Source of the DNA: Histomonas meleagridis
Taxonomy: Eukaryota; Parabasalia; Tritrichomonadida; Dientamoebidae
Direction: 5' to 3'
Length of the DNA: 64,000 bases
NCBI GenBank assembly: GCA_020186115.1
Contig: WSYJ01000005.1
Location: 186,001 to 250,000 of the forward strand
Part shown: positions 19,382 to 29,700 of the stretch, one piece after another
Position numbering within the stretch: the stretch's first letter is position 1
Layout of the letters: the number at the start of each line of letters is the position of its first letter
Made by a program: the position numbers and the translations under genes
Notes under the pieces: model-generated
What the model was told of the DNA's origin: nothing
Database searches by the model: none
What the model saw: only the letters and a program-made list of their open reading frames with translations

Positions 19382-20527
19382 ATGGATATTCCTCTACCAC
19401 CACCACCACCAAGCTTATCAGCCTTACACTTTGTATCAGATGAAATCATTGAAATTGAAAAATTATTTTTAAGATTAAACCAAAATAATCTCGAGTCAAC
19501 AGCTCAGAAAGTATCAAAAATTATGGAAGTTCAGCCAAGCTGTTCTTTGTTTTATGAATTTTATATTACACAGTTTACTTATATGTCGTATTTCACACGA
19601 AATATAGATGCAATTCTGTACATTTTATTTTTAAATTTATTATCAAACTCGAAAAATTTAAATCATTCAAAATTACTTCAATTATTAACCATTTATCTCT
19701 ATCAAATGAATACATATCAAGCAAAATGCCTTCTTAAAGAAATGAATAAACATGAAATGATACCTTCAAAACTAGTTTATTATGTTGAAAACATTATAAA
19801 TAAAACAAGCTATGAATCTAAAGAAGAAAATCATCTCTTAAACATTCTACGAAATGATAATTTAGAAGAATTACAAGAAATGGCATCACAAAATGGTTTT
19901 TATGTTAATCAAATAGTTGATCGACCACTCTACGAAAAATATTCTTTTATATATGAACAAAAAGAAAATATTTTGTTGATTGATTTATGTGCATTTTTTG
20001 GATCAATTAATTGTTTTAAATTTTTAATAATGAATGATTCAAATGTTTCACAACACACATTAAAATATGCAATTTCAGGTGGAAATTTAGAAATTGTTCA
20101 TTTATGTCTACAACATAATTCAGAGTATTGCCCTGTATTAGAAACAGCGATTGAATTTCATCGAAATGAAATTTTTCATTATTTTTATGATGAAAAACTT
20201 CTCAAAATTGAAGAAATGAAAAAATTAATTATCAACAAAGATTTAAATGTATTAGGCATATATTGTCTAAAATACATTAATTATGAGATTTTATCATTTT
20301 TAGAGAGTGAAGGTTTATCAAAAACAAATCTTTCATTACATACAGCAGCAATAACATTTAACAATCTTCCATTTATATATAGTTTTTATAAAGGTAAAAT
20401 AATCGATAAAAAACTTCTTGAAGAGCTCCTCAAGAATGGTAACCCTATAGTAGTTAAATGGATCATTAAACAAAAAGAAATTAAAATTGATTATAAAGAT
20501 GTTATTATACACAATTGTATGTATTAA
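19382..20527 (+). CDS. DUF3447-ankyrin repeat protein (N-terminal, main frame)
   Basis: A 381-codon frame beginning MDIPLPPPPPSLSALHF. The poly-Pro N-terminus is followed by a helical region and then the DUF3447-like ankyrin block typical of trichomonads. That block contains LIDLCAFFGSINCFKFLIMN, HTLKYAISGGNLEIVHLC, an ETAIEFHRNEIFHYF unit and YINYEILSFLESEG. The frame stops at 20525 within what looks like the first inter-module spacer. Ankyrin coding resumes in the same frame at about 20565 (FLWASTNNYKQLVKYF...GIDIN) and then stops at 20675. A GTATGT at 20517 with an AG at 20563-20564 would remove the stops and give a CDS 19382-20516 joined to 20565-20677. Whether the downstream cassettes (to 22308) belong to the same transcript is unresolved. 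DUF3447-ankyrin proteins are a huge trichomonad family of unknown function, presumably protein-binding. Confidence 0.75.
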   Translation: MDIPLPPPPPSLSALHFVSDEIIEIEKLFLRLNQNNLESTAQKVSKIMEVQPSCSLFYEFYITQFTYMSYFTRNIDAILYILFLNLLSNSKNLNHSKLLQLLTIYLYQMNTYQAKCLLKEMNKHEMIPSKLVYYVENIINKTSYESKEENHLLNILRNDNLEELQEMASQNGFYVNQIVDRPLYEKYSFIYEQKENILLIDLCAFFGSINCFKFLIMNDSNVSQHTLKYAISGGNLEIVHLCLQHNSEYCPVLETAIEFHRNEIFHYFYDEKLLKIEEMKKLIINKDLNVLGIYCLKYINYEILSFLESEGLSKTNLSLHTAAITFNNLPFIYSFYKGKIIDKKLLEELLKNGNPIVVKWIIKQKEIKIDYKDVIIHNCMY

Positions 20528-20564
20528 ATATCTATTTGAAATTTCATTAAATTTTTTACGAAAG
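20517..20564 (+). other. Candidate 48-nt intron
   Basis: Begins GTATGT, the 5' splice consensus known from Trichomonas introns, and ends ACGAAAG. Removal takes out two in-frame stops (TAA 20525 and TGA 20537). It joins the DUF3447 block to the next ankyrin module (HN-F-FLWAS) without changing frame. Against it: the ACTAAC branch-point/3' motif usual in trichomonads is not seen, and 48 is a multiple of three, so simple decay of a continuous frame would look the same. Confidence 0.35.
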
Positions 20565-22308
20565 TTTTTTTATGGGCATCAACTAATAATTATAAACAAT
20601 TGGTTAAATACTTTATAAAGCAAGGAATTGATATTAATACTAAAGATATTTATTTGTTTTATTTGCTATTTATTTAAACCATTTCGTATTTCTGAATAAT
20701 ATTTGAAAATCATTTAATTTATATAATACAGCACTTATATATTAGCATCTGAAAATTGTAACATAGAAATCGTTAAATTACTTCTTGAGCAAAAAGGAAT
20801 TGATATTAATGCTAAAGATATTTATTTGTATTATTTCATATTTATTTTAATAATTTAACATTTACTTTGATGATAAAAAATTTATTGTGATCATTTCAAA
20901 CAGCAATTGAAAATGCAGCTGTTAAAGGTCATCATGAAATCGTCAAATTACTTCTTAAACAAGAAGGAATTGATATTGATAATAAGATTTATTCAAATAA
21001 TTTACTGTTTTAAAATAATATTAAAAAATTATTCGTTATATTTGAAAAACTACTTATAATAGCATCTAAAAATGGTTATATAGAAATAGTTAAATTATTT
21101 TATAAACAAGAAGGAGTGAATATTAATACCAAAGATATATATATGTTTTGTTTTTAATTTATTTAAATAATTTTTTGTTTAATTGTAATATTTGGAAATT
21201 ATTTAAATTATTTAATACAGCACTTATTAGAGCATCTTGGAATGGTCATACAGAAATAGTTAAATTACTTCTTGAACAAGAAGGAATTGATATTAATGCT
21301 AAAAATATTCATTTGTTTTATTTAAAATTTGTTTTAATAATTTTATATATCAAAATAACATTTGGAAATTATTTAAAATATTTGAAACAGCACTTATTTG
21401 GGCATTTTCAGAAGGTCATACAGAAATAGTTAAATTACTTCTTGAACAAGAAGGAATTGATATTAATGCTAAAGATGTTTATTTGTTTTGTTTAATATTT
21501 ATTTTAATAATTTAGAATTTCAAAATAATATTTGGAAATTATTAAAATTATTTAATACAGCACTTATGTTAGCATCTTGGAATGGTCATACAGAAATAGT
21601 TAAATTACTTCTTGAACAAGAAGGAATTGATATTAATGCTAAAGATATTTATTTGTTTTATTTAAAATTTATTTTAATAATTTGGAAATTCAAAATAATA
21701 TTTGGAAATTGTTTAAATTATTTAATACAGTACTTATTTGGGCATCTTTAAATGGTCAAACAGAAATAGTTAAATTACTTCTTGAACAAGAAGGAATTGA
21801 TATTAATGCTAAAAATATTTATTTGTTATATTTGATATTTATTTTAATAATTTGGTAATTCAAAATAATATTTGGAAATTATTTAAATTATTTAATACAG
21901 CACTTATTTTAGCATCTTTAAATGGTCATATAGAAATAGTTAAATTACTTCTTGAACAAGAAGGAATTGATATTAATGCTAAAAATATTCATTTGTTTTA
22001 TTTAAAATTTGTTTTAATAATTTTATATATCAAAATAATATTTGGAAATTATTTAAATTATTTAGAACAGCACTTATTTTAGCATCTTTAAATGGTCATA
22101 CAGAAATAGTTAAATTACTTCTTGAACAAGAAGGAATTGATATTAATGCTAAAAATATTCATTTGTTTTATTTAAAATTTATTTTAATAATTTTATGTTT
22201 CAAAATAATATTTGAAAATTATTTAATTTGTTTGCAACAGCACCTAAAAATGCTTCTATAAATGGTCATACTGAAATAGTTAAACTACTTTCAGAAAAAA
22301 ACTCATAA
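20565..22308 (+). repeat. Ankyrin-module array with 170-bp period (plus strand)
   Basis: About ten ankyrin modules of the type TALI.ASWNGHTEIVKLLLE followed by QEGIDINAKDI, each separated by an AT-rich spacer. Seven GTTAAA(T/C)TACTT anchors lie at 21259, 21429, 21599, 21769, 21939, 22109 and 22279, exactly 170 bp apart. Each unit is a 99-bp ankyrin module plus a 71-bp conserved spacer (consensus start TATTTGTTTTATTTAAAAT, end ATTTAATACAG, the final ACA opening the TAL module). Since 170 leaves remainder 2 on division by 3, modules change frame from unit to unit. The last module ends cleanly with LLSEKNS and TAA (22306-22308), as a real C-terminus would. Earlier units (20575-21200) are shorter and more diverged. 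Confidence 0.9.
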
Positions 22309-23114
22309 AATTTAATAGGATGAATCATTTCATCAATGGTTGGAAACTTTATTAAATAAACCATCCCTTAAAAAAGAAATTCAATCGTTAATGATTAAGT
22401 ACATTAAATATGTGATGATATTTTTAATAACTCTAATCTTAATATTATTTTTCCTTATTAATTTCAAGACTTGACATCATTATAATTGTTTACCTACAAG
22501 TGCATTGTTATGTAGTCTTGGTTAGTATCAATTGATATTAATGTGTTATTGATTTCCCTATTGATTGAATCTTTATCTATGTATTATTAGCCAAACGGAT
22601 ATTAATACTTATAAGAGCGATTACATTCTTCATCTTGCGCTTACACATGCAGCCAATTCATGTACCTGATTGTGAAAGACTTCCTTTTTCATTCTTAATT
22701 GTTATCTTCTTCACTATAACTGTAGTCTTATCTTGTGTAAAGCATAATATCATCTTAGTTAACTTCAATTTGTAGTTCACTACTTGGTGCCTGGGAAATG
22801 TCTATTATATCAAAATACCTGAAAGCACATAATCAAAAAAAGTTTTCTTTTGGGAAAGTGTTGTGTTGTATTATAATTCGATATATCATTAATTTAGATC
22901 CATCTCCTTTGATAATTACTGCCTGCTATGTTCCACAATGAATGACGAGAAAATAGAATATATTTACAAGTTCTCACAAGACTTACAAATAAGGCTTCAA
23001 ACTCATTTCTTAAAAGCGATCAGCTGTTTTAATATTTTATGATATCAAACCAAAGCCATTAAACAAAAAAAGCTAAAAGTATTAAGATGAATGTAATAAT
23101 TGATTGTGATTTAC
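22309..23114. other. Intergenic region with a small ankyrin relic
   Basis: About 800 bp. At 22594-22670 the plus strand reads TDINTYKSDYILHLALTHAAN and then stops; this looks like a decayed ankyrin unit. The rest shows nothing I can assign. Confidence 0.4.
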
Positions 23115-23387
23115 TTAAAAGAATTTCTTGAGGAACTTATTTGTTTCTTTGGAAATGTTATCGACTAATTTATCAACATCTTTTCCAACTTGCTCAATTG
23201 TGGATTTTTCGTGCTTAACCTTTTTGCTGCTTTGAACTACCATAATATTTACAGTTGGTGGTACATTATTTGGAAGCAAGATCGGTGTTCCGTTTCCATA
23301 ATATGTTACCTGCCCGGAAATTTGGTCTTGAACAGGTTGAGCAAAGAAACCATATATTGGGGGAATGTAATACTCCTGAGGATTCAT
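23115..23387 (-). CDS. Small Pro/Tyr-rich protein with C-terminal amphipathic helix, hypothetical
   Basis: A 90-residue protein from ATG 23387. It starts MNPQEYYIPPIYGFF, a Pro/Tyr-rich N-terminal half with GQVTYYGNGTPILLP. The Lys-rich helical C-terminus is STIEQVGKDVDKLVDNI followed by a K-rich end. The frame is open further upstream to 23477, but the ATG at 23387 has an ACCGACGGTTT motif shortly upstream, matching the motif near other starts here, so the shorter form is preferred. No family recognised. The helix spacing could suit coiled-coil or membrane-surface binding. Confidence 0.5.
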   Translation of the reverse strand: MNPQEYYIPPIYGFFAQPVQDQISGQVTYYGNGTPILLPNNVPPTVNIMVVQSSKKVKHEKSTIEQVGKDVDKLVDNISKETNKFLKKFF

Positions 23388-23705
23388 GAGATATACAAAC
23401 CGTCGGTTTTTTGGTTCGAGGCCACTTTTTTGCCTATTGAAATCAAAAAGTGACTCAATGAAAAAGTTGTTCACCACCGGAAGTTATCAAATTTGTTTTG
23501 ATCGTGCTTTCTCAATATTGAATTTGATTAATCTGACTAATCGATTAGAACCAAAAAGTGACGGTAATGAAAAAGTGATTTTCTGTATAATTCAGCGACT
23601 TTTTGTTAGAACGATAAAATAACCGCAGCAAAAAATTCTGCTTAAATCCGTTTTTACTAAAGAAAAAAAAATTTGTTCATAAGAAAAAATCCGTTATTAC
23701 ATATA

Positions 23706-26700
23706 TTACCAAAAAGGACACCAACCAGCATAATGTCTTACATATCTTGATTGATCTCTTGCAATCGACAATAAAACATCTACTTGCTTATCCACTGTCA
23801 TAGGCTCTGGAGAAACCTCTTCATTTAAGTCTGTTCCGGACAATTTTTGTGATACTCTACTTAATATAGTATGTTGTACAGCATTACCTACAGCGATATT
23901 CTTACTCATGAAAATAGGTTCATGCACGAATATTTCTAGCTGAGCCACCAAAGGGCTTTGATGCTCTCTTAGAACCCATAATATATCTTCACAAGATCTT
24001 CTAAATAATCCTTCCACCGTACTTCCATCCAAAGCGTTTTCTATCATTCTTGTCATTCTAAAAGGAACTCTTTCTGGGAACAATTTCCTTGTCGATGCTG
24101 CCTCGAAGGAATCACCGAAATCGATGTGTATCACTCTTCCGGTATGTCTTTGTATCATTATATTACTTGGATGACGATCTCCTAAACCAATTACGTAACC
24201 AGAGATCGACATCAAAGCAGTTGACGTTGTATAAATGTTATTCCGTTCAAGCCAAGAAGAAGGACCCGGCGATTTTAGCCAAAGGATTTCACGTAATTCA
24301 TCGGCCGTCGTGTTTTCACTTACTTGTTCGAATGCTTCCATTCTTTGTAACGCAGATAAACTATTAAATATTGTACCGCATTGTTGGAATAATATTTCGG
24401 ATTCAACTTGTGGATGTGTCCCACGTTGAACTCGATGTTCCGAAATTAATGCTTGAAGTGTATCAGCACCTGTAACCCATGATATTAATCCAGCATTAGG
24501 AGCAAATGGTACAATTGCATATTGCTCGATAAGTGTGCCAAGTTCAACTGTATAACGATTAGTCTTTAATAATGAATTAATCAAATAAAAAAATTGCATT
24601 ATACGTTGATCAAGTCGTAAATCTTCATTACCTTTTAATAAAAACTTCCAATTCTTCCCATCAGTATCAGTCATATATAAACTTCGTGGATGTTGTTGTG
24701 TAGCTAAAACATTTAATGATGGATCAATCGACATGATTTTAGGTGAGTCACGTTCGACTGAATACATTCCTGGAATATGTAAAACAAATCCGCGTTTATT
24801 AGCTAATTCTTCATTAACATCATATAATGATATTGATGAAAGTCTTCGCATTTTATCATCAAGCTCTACAAATAATGCACGTAATCCATCCCACATATTA
24901 CGTATGTTTGATGAATTACCATTTTTATATTGCTCAAATGCTGCTCGACATCGTTTTAATGTGGTAGCATAAGTATTAGTAAAATCAGAATCAAATTTAC
25001 ACATTGGTTGATCAAATGAATTAAATTGTTCTTCAAGAATTTGTTTCATAAGTTCATTATTATTATTTTGATGAGCTCTTGAAGCAGAATCAAGTGAAGA
25101 AATTAATTTTTCACATTGTGAAATGGCACATTTATGTAAACCATTAATAAGCAATTGTGCATCATTAAATAATTGCGTATGTTTAGAACCTAATGAATTT
25201 AAGAAGTCACGCGCAATTTTTGATTTTTGTTTATCTGGAATTAATGATAAAACATTTAAACCATAAACTACAGCTTCAAAATGTTCTTCTGAAAATGAAG
25301 ATATTAAATCTTGTACAATTCGACAAACATTTTCATCTGGATGTGCTATATGTACAACAATTTGTGGAATGATTTGTATTACAATTGAAGAAGGTAATGA
25401 TAATATATCATTTGTTAATTCATCAGGTAAAGTTATATATTCAGCATATCTAAAAAATATACTAAACATTTGACATAAATATTCTAATGAACCTGATGGA
25501 TGTAATCCAGTCGCCTTTAAAAAAGCGGAAAGTGCGTCGATTGTAAACTTCGCACGCATTTCAGGATTATGAGATAAAGCACGTGAAGATGCATAAGCTA
25601 TACCTGACCAAGATCGATAATCATCACAATTTAATGATAAAGATCTTTCGAATCCATGAATTATCTCTAAAAGTGGAACCGAATTTGGATCTCGAGCTTT
25701 ATATAATGTATATTGCCAAGTAGCTTGAATTCGTAATATTTTTGCTTGGAATGATACTTCAAGATTAGGATGATTACCTTGGAATAATTCAAACATTTTG
25801 GTTAAATCTTCATTTGGTGTATTATCTATCGTTGGATATAAATGTTCAATTAATTGTTTAAACAGTTCAAATGAAGGATTTTCAAATAAATTCGATATCT
25901 CTTGTATCATTTTTAATGCAAAAAGTTTGTTGCCACGTGCCCAAGCTACTTTAACTTGTGATAAAAACATTAATGGATGATATTGAATAGAACTTAATCT
26001 TGAAACATAAGAATCGATAATTCGCCATTTACGTTCTTTACGTAATACTGAAATCATTTTCAAACATGAATCAATATGTTCTGATGGTGATAATAATAAA
26101 CTTCGAATTTCAATTAATTTCATCCAGACATCACTTGATTGTGAAAAGTTTTGAAGTTTTTGTTTCCAAATTTTTGGAACTGTTTTTAAATTATTTTTTT
26201 TAATTTTTAAAACTTCTTCTAACTCAATTAAATGTTGTGAAAATATCAAATTTAAAGTTGCTTGATTCGCATCAGAACCACCATAAATCGCTCTATTTTC
26301 AAGTAATAACGCGAAACCATTTTGTATACAAGTTTTAGCTAAATCATATTGACCAGTTTTAATATAAAACAAAGACTTAAATAATGCGGAATTCTTATTA
26401 ACTTTATCATCCAAGAATTTAATATAATAATAAACTTTTTCTGTCTCTTGTGAATGATAAAATGCCCACGCAAACCATTGAGCGTTTTCTATCTTTTCTT
26501 TATCATTCATTTTCTCAAATAAAGGAGACATTTGTCGAACATTTTCCCATTGTTCTAGTAATGAATAACATCTAATTAAACCAGCTTTATTATTTTGTGA
26601 TTCATAAATCTCTAAAGCTCTTTCCCATTCACCTAATTCTTCAAGCCATTCACCAGATTTACTTTCTCCGATGATATTACCAGCTATAGCAATCAAACCT

Positions 26701-29700
26701 CTAGCGGAATGATATCTTCCCATTCCTATATTTAATTTCATCATTTGTTCAATCGCGGCTTTATTTTTAAGATTTTCATGTAAATGTCTTTGTAAGAAAA
26801 ATAATGATAATGCGCTTAATTTAGCAGCATTTGATAATATATCATCATTAATTAATAATGGACAACTTGCACGATCAAGAGTTTCAGCTAATGATAAAAT
26901 CATTGAATCAATTATATCATAATTAGTTAAGAAACTTTGGATTACTTTCGAAAATACTTCTTTATCTTTATTACTTGATGGTATCCAACAAGATAAGAAA
27001 GCTGCTTGAAATATTTCGATTCTAAAAGAAGCTGATTCTTTAACAAGATTATGACAACTTCTAATCGAAATTAATGGCGAATTAACTACAAGTAAAATAG
27101 ATAATTCTTCAATCCATTTCCGTGTATTATTAAATACAGGTGTAGGTAAACAATCAAAAACATTACAACTAATAGGTGGTATTTTTATCATATTAAAATT
27201 CTTAGTATTAATATGTGGAAATCTTTCTTTCACAAACATTGTTTTCCCTGAATATAAATAATGAAATGATAAATTTCTAATTTCATTTAAATATGGGATT
27301 TTTCGTCCATATTTATTAGCAACTTTTTCAAGAAAAGATGTATCTAAATTTCCATATAAACATAAGTTTAATATAAATTCTTCTAATGATGGCGTTATTC
27401 CAATAGATAATAAATGAAATGCTAAAGATGAAAGTCGACCAACATAAAATTTACTATTTAAATTTTGGACAATTAATGAAAGACTTTTAAGTATCATTGA
27501 TGTATTTAAGTTATCCAAAGAACGAATTGTTTGAAATTGTGTTTCAATGTTTTCAATAAACATATCTATACATTGATGTTGAAATAATATTCCGAAAGTT
27601 ATAAATTTTAACAAATAATTTAAAAATTCTTTACTTGTTACATCCAAATATTTAAGAGAAATTGGATATAAATGACTTGAACATTGTTTAAAATCAACTT
27701 TTAATTGAAATGATAATGTAACTAACCATTTCAAACAATTAATATTAACAAAATGTTGTTTCATAATATTAAAAAATAAAGGTAAATAAGGAATCATATG
27801 TGAACCACTATAATAAGAAATAATTTCTAAATTATTAAATAAGGAATTAATTCCTTCACCAACATCAATTACAACTATAAAAGCATTTAATATTTGTCCT
27901 AAATATCGGACAGCAAATTGTGGCTCATGAGCAAATATTGATGTAATTGCTTCAAATATTACAGGTGTTGGTTCTTTCAAATAACTTGTTAACCTTTCTA
28001 ATACAAATAAAGTATTTGATTGTGATGACATGAAAGTCATTGGATCAATTGAATTATCATCTCTTTCTGCATGTTGTGTTGTATATCCAAGTGTACCAAT
28101 AGTACCAATCAAACGTAATATTGCTAATGATATTTGATTATTTGTAGTTTTACTTAACAATCGTAATAATGAAGGTATTAAATCTGGAAAGAATAAATCA
28201 ATTCGAATCTTAGAATCAAATGTTAATATTAATGAGTTTAATGCACTTAATGCTGATAAATAAACACCTGTCACATGTTTAGATGAAAATGTATATATAA
28301 AAATTGGAATAATTTGCATTATAAATGGTGGTAAATAATCACATAAATTCTCTAACGTATTAAATAAATATTTATCTCTTTTTTCAAGCCATTTCTCATT
28401 TTCAATTTGAAATAATTTCATTAAATTGACTTCTTTTTCATTAAATGGTTCTTTTTGTGGATCAGTTAAATATTCATTCATTATATCCCAATGGATAACT
28501 TTGTTTAAATCTTGTGGTTGATAATCATCATAATCATGAATATCACAATTTAATTCCGGTATTTTTTCTCCATGTAATAATAATACTGAACAAAACCAAA
28601 TAATATTTGGTACTACATTAGGTATAAAAGGACAAAAATATTTAGCAAATAATGGAAGTATTGATGCTGCTTTAGCACATTTAGCAGGTGATGTATTTGT
28701 TAAATTCGTAGATAAATGATATAATATCATTTTCGATAATTCAGGAGATAATTTTAATGGATTCGATACTAAAACATTTGTCAATAAAGGTATAACTAAT
28801 TGACGTATTTTAAATGATGAATCATTTAATAGTTGTGATAAATTTTCTCCATCACTTGGTAACGTTTGAGTTTCAAGATGTTTCAAACATGAAATTCGTA
28901 CTTTTTTAGATGAATCATATATTGCGATTCGTATTAATTCTTTTGTAGCTTTAGTATATGAAAAAACACTTAAAGCTTCGACTAATAATAAACGAATTGA
29001 TTCATCTTGATGATATGTAAATTTTTTGATTTGTTCAAATGTTTCAAACATATTGGAAAATAATAAATTTCCAAACGTTTTAACTAAACATATTGAGAAA
29101 TAAATATATTTCGTTGTAGCATTTTCTTCAATTCCTTTTTCATAATATTTTAATAGTTCCGATTTTAAAGAATGAAATTTTTCAGGTCGCATTCTTAACG
29201 CTTGTATAAATCCTGAATATGGTATTAACTTACTAAAGATTTTTGATGGCATTTGTAAATCAGGGAAAATTGTCATTAAATTAATTAATACTTCAAACGC
29301 AGAATTATATAATATTTCGAAATCTGGTTTAAATATAATCTTTTTCATTGTTTTAACAATTAGTTTTAATGGTATTAATTCTTTTGGTAAAATAGAAACA
29401 AATTTTTCATAGAATTTAAATAACGTTTCAGTTTGATTGGAATTTAATACTTGCGTATTTAAACATGAAAAAATCGTTGTGGGGACTTCGGTGGTAACAA
29501 GTGTTGGATTATTCTTAATTAGAACATATAAAAAGTCAAACGCATCAGCAGCTAAATCAACATCAGGGACAACTAATATAGAAAACAAAATGGAAATCAT
29601 AATGTCAATTTTGGATGATATTACATCGGGTGAAATGTCATATAATAGACGACAAACTAAAACAGGACCATGTGGAAGTTGCTTTGGCTTTTGAAATTCA

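Noticed and set aside
21148-22082. Separate small proteins of 76-93 residues in the ankyrin array
   Set aside because: Each merely spans spacer-module-spacer within one 170-bp unit. The Met starts lie in spacer sequence, so they are not independent genes.
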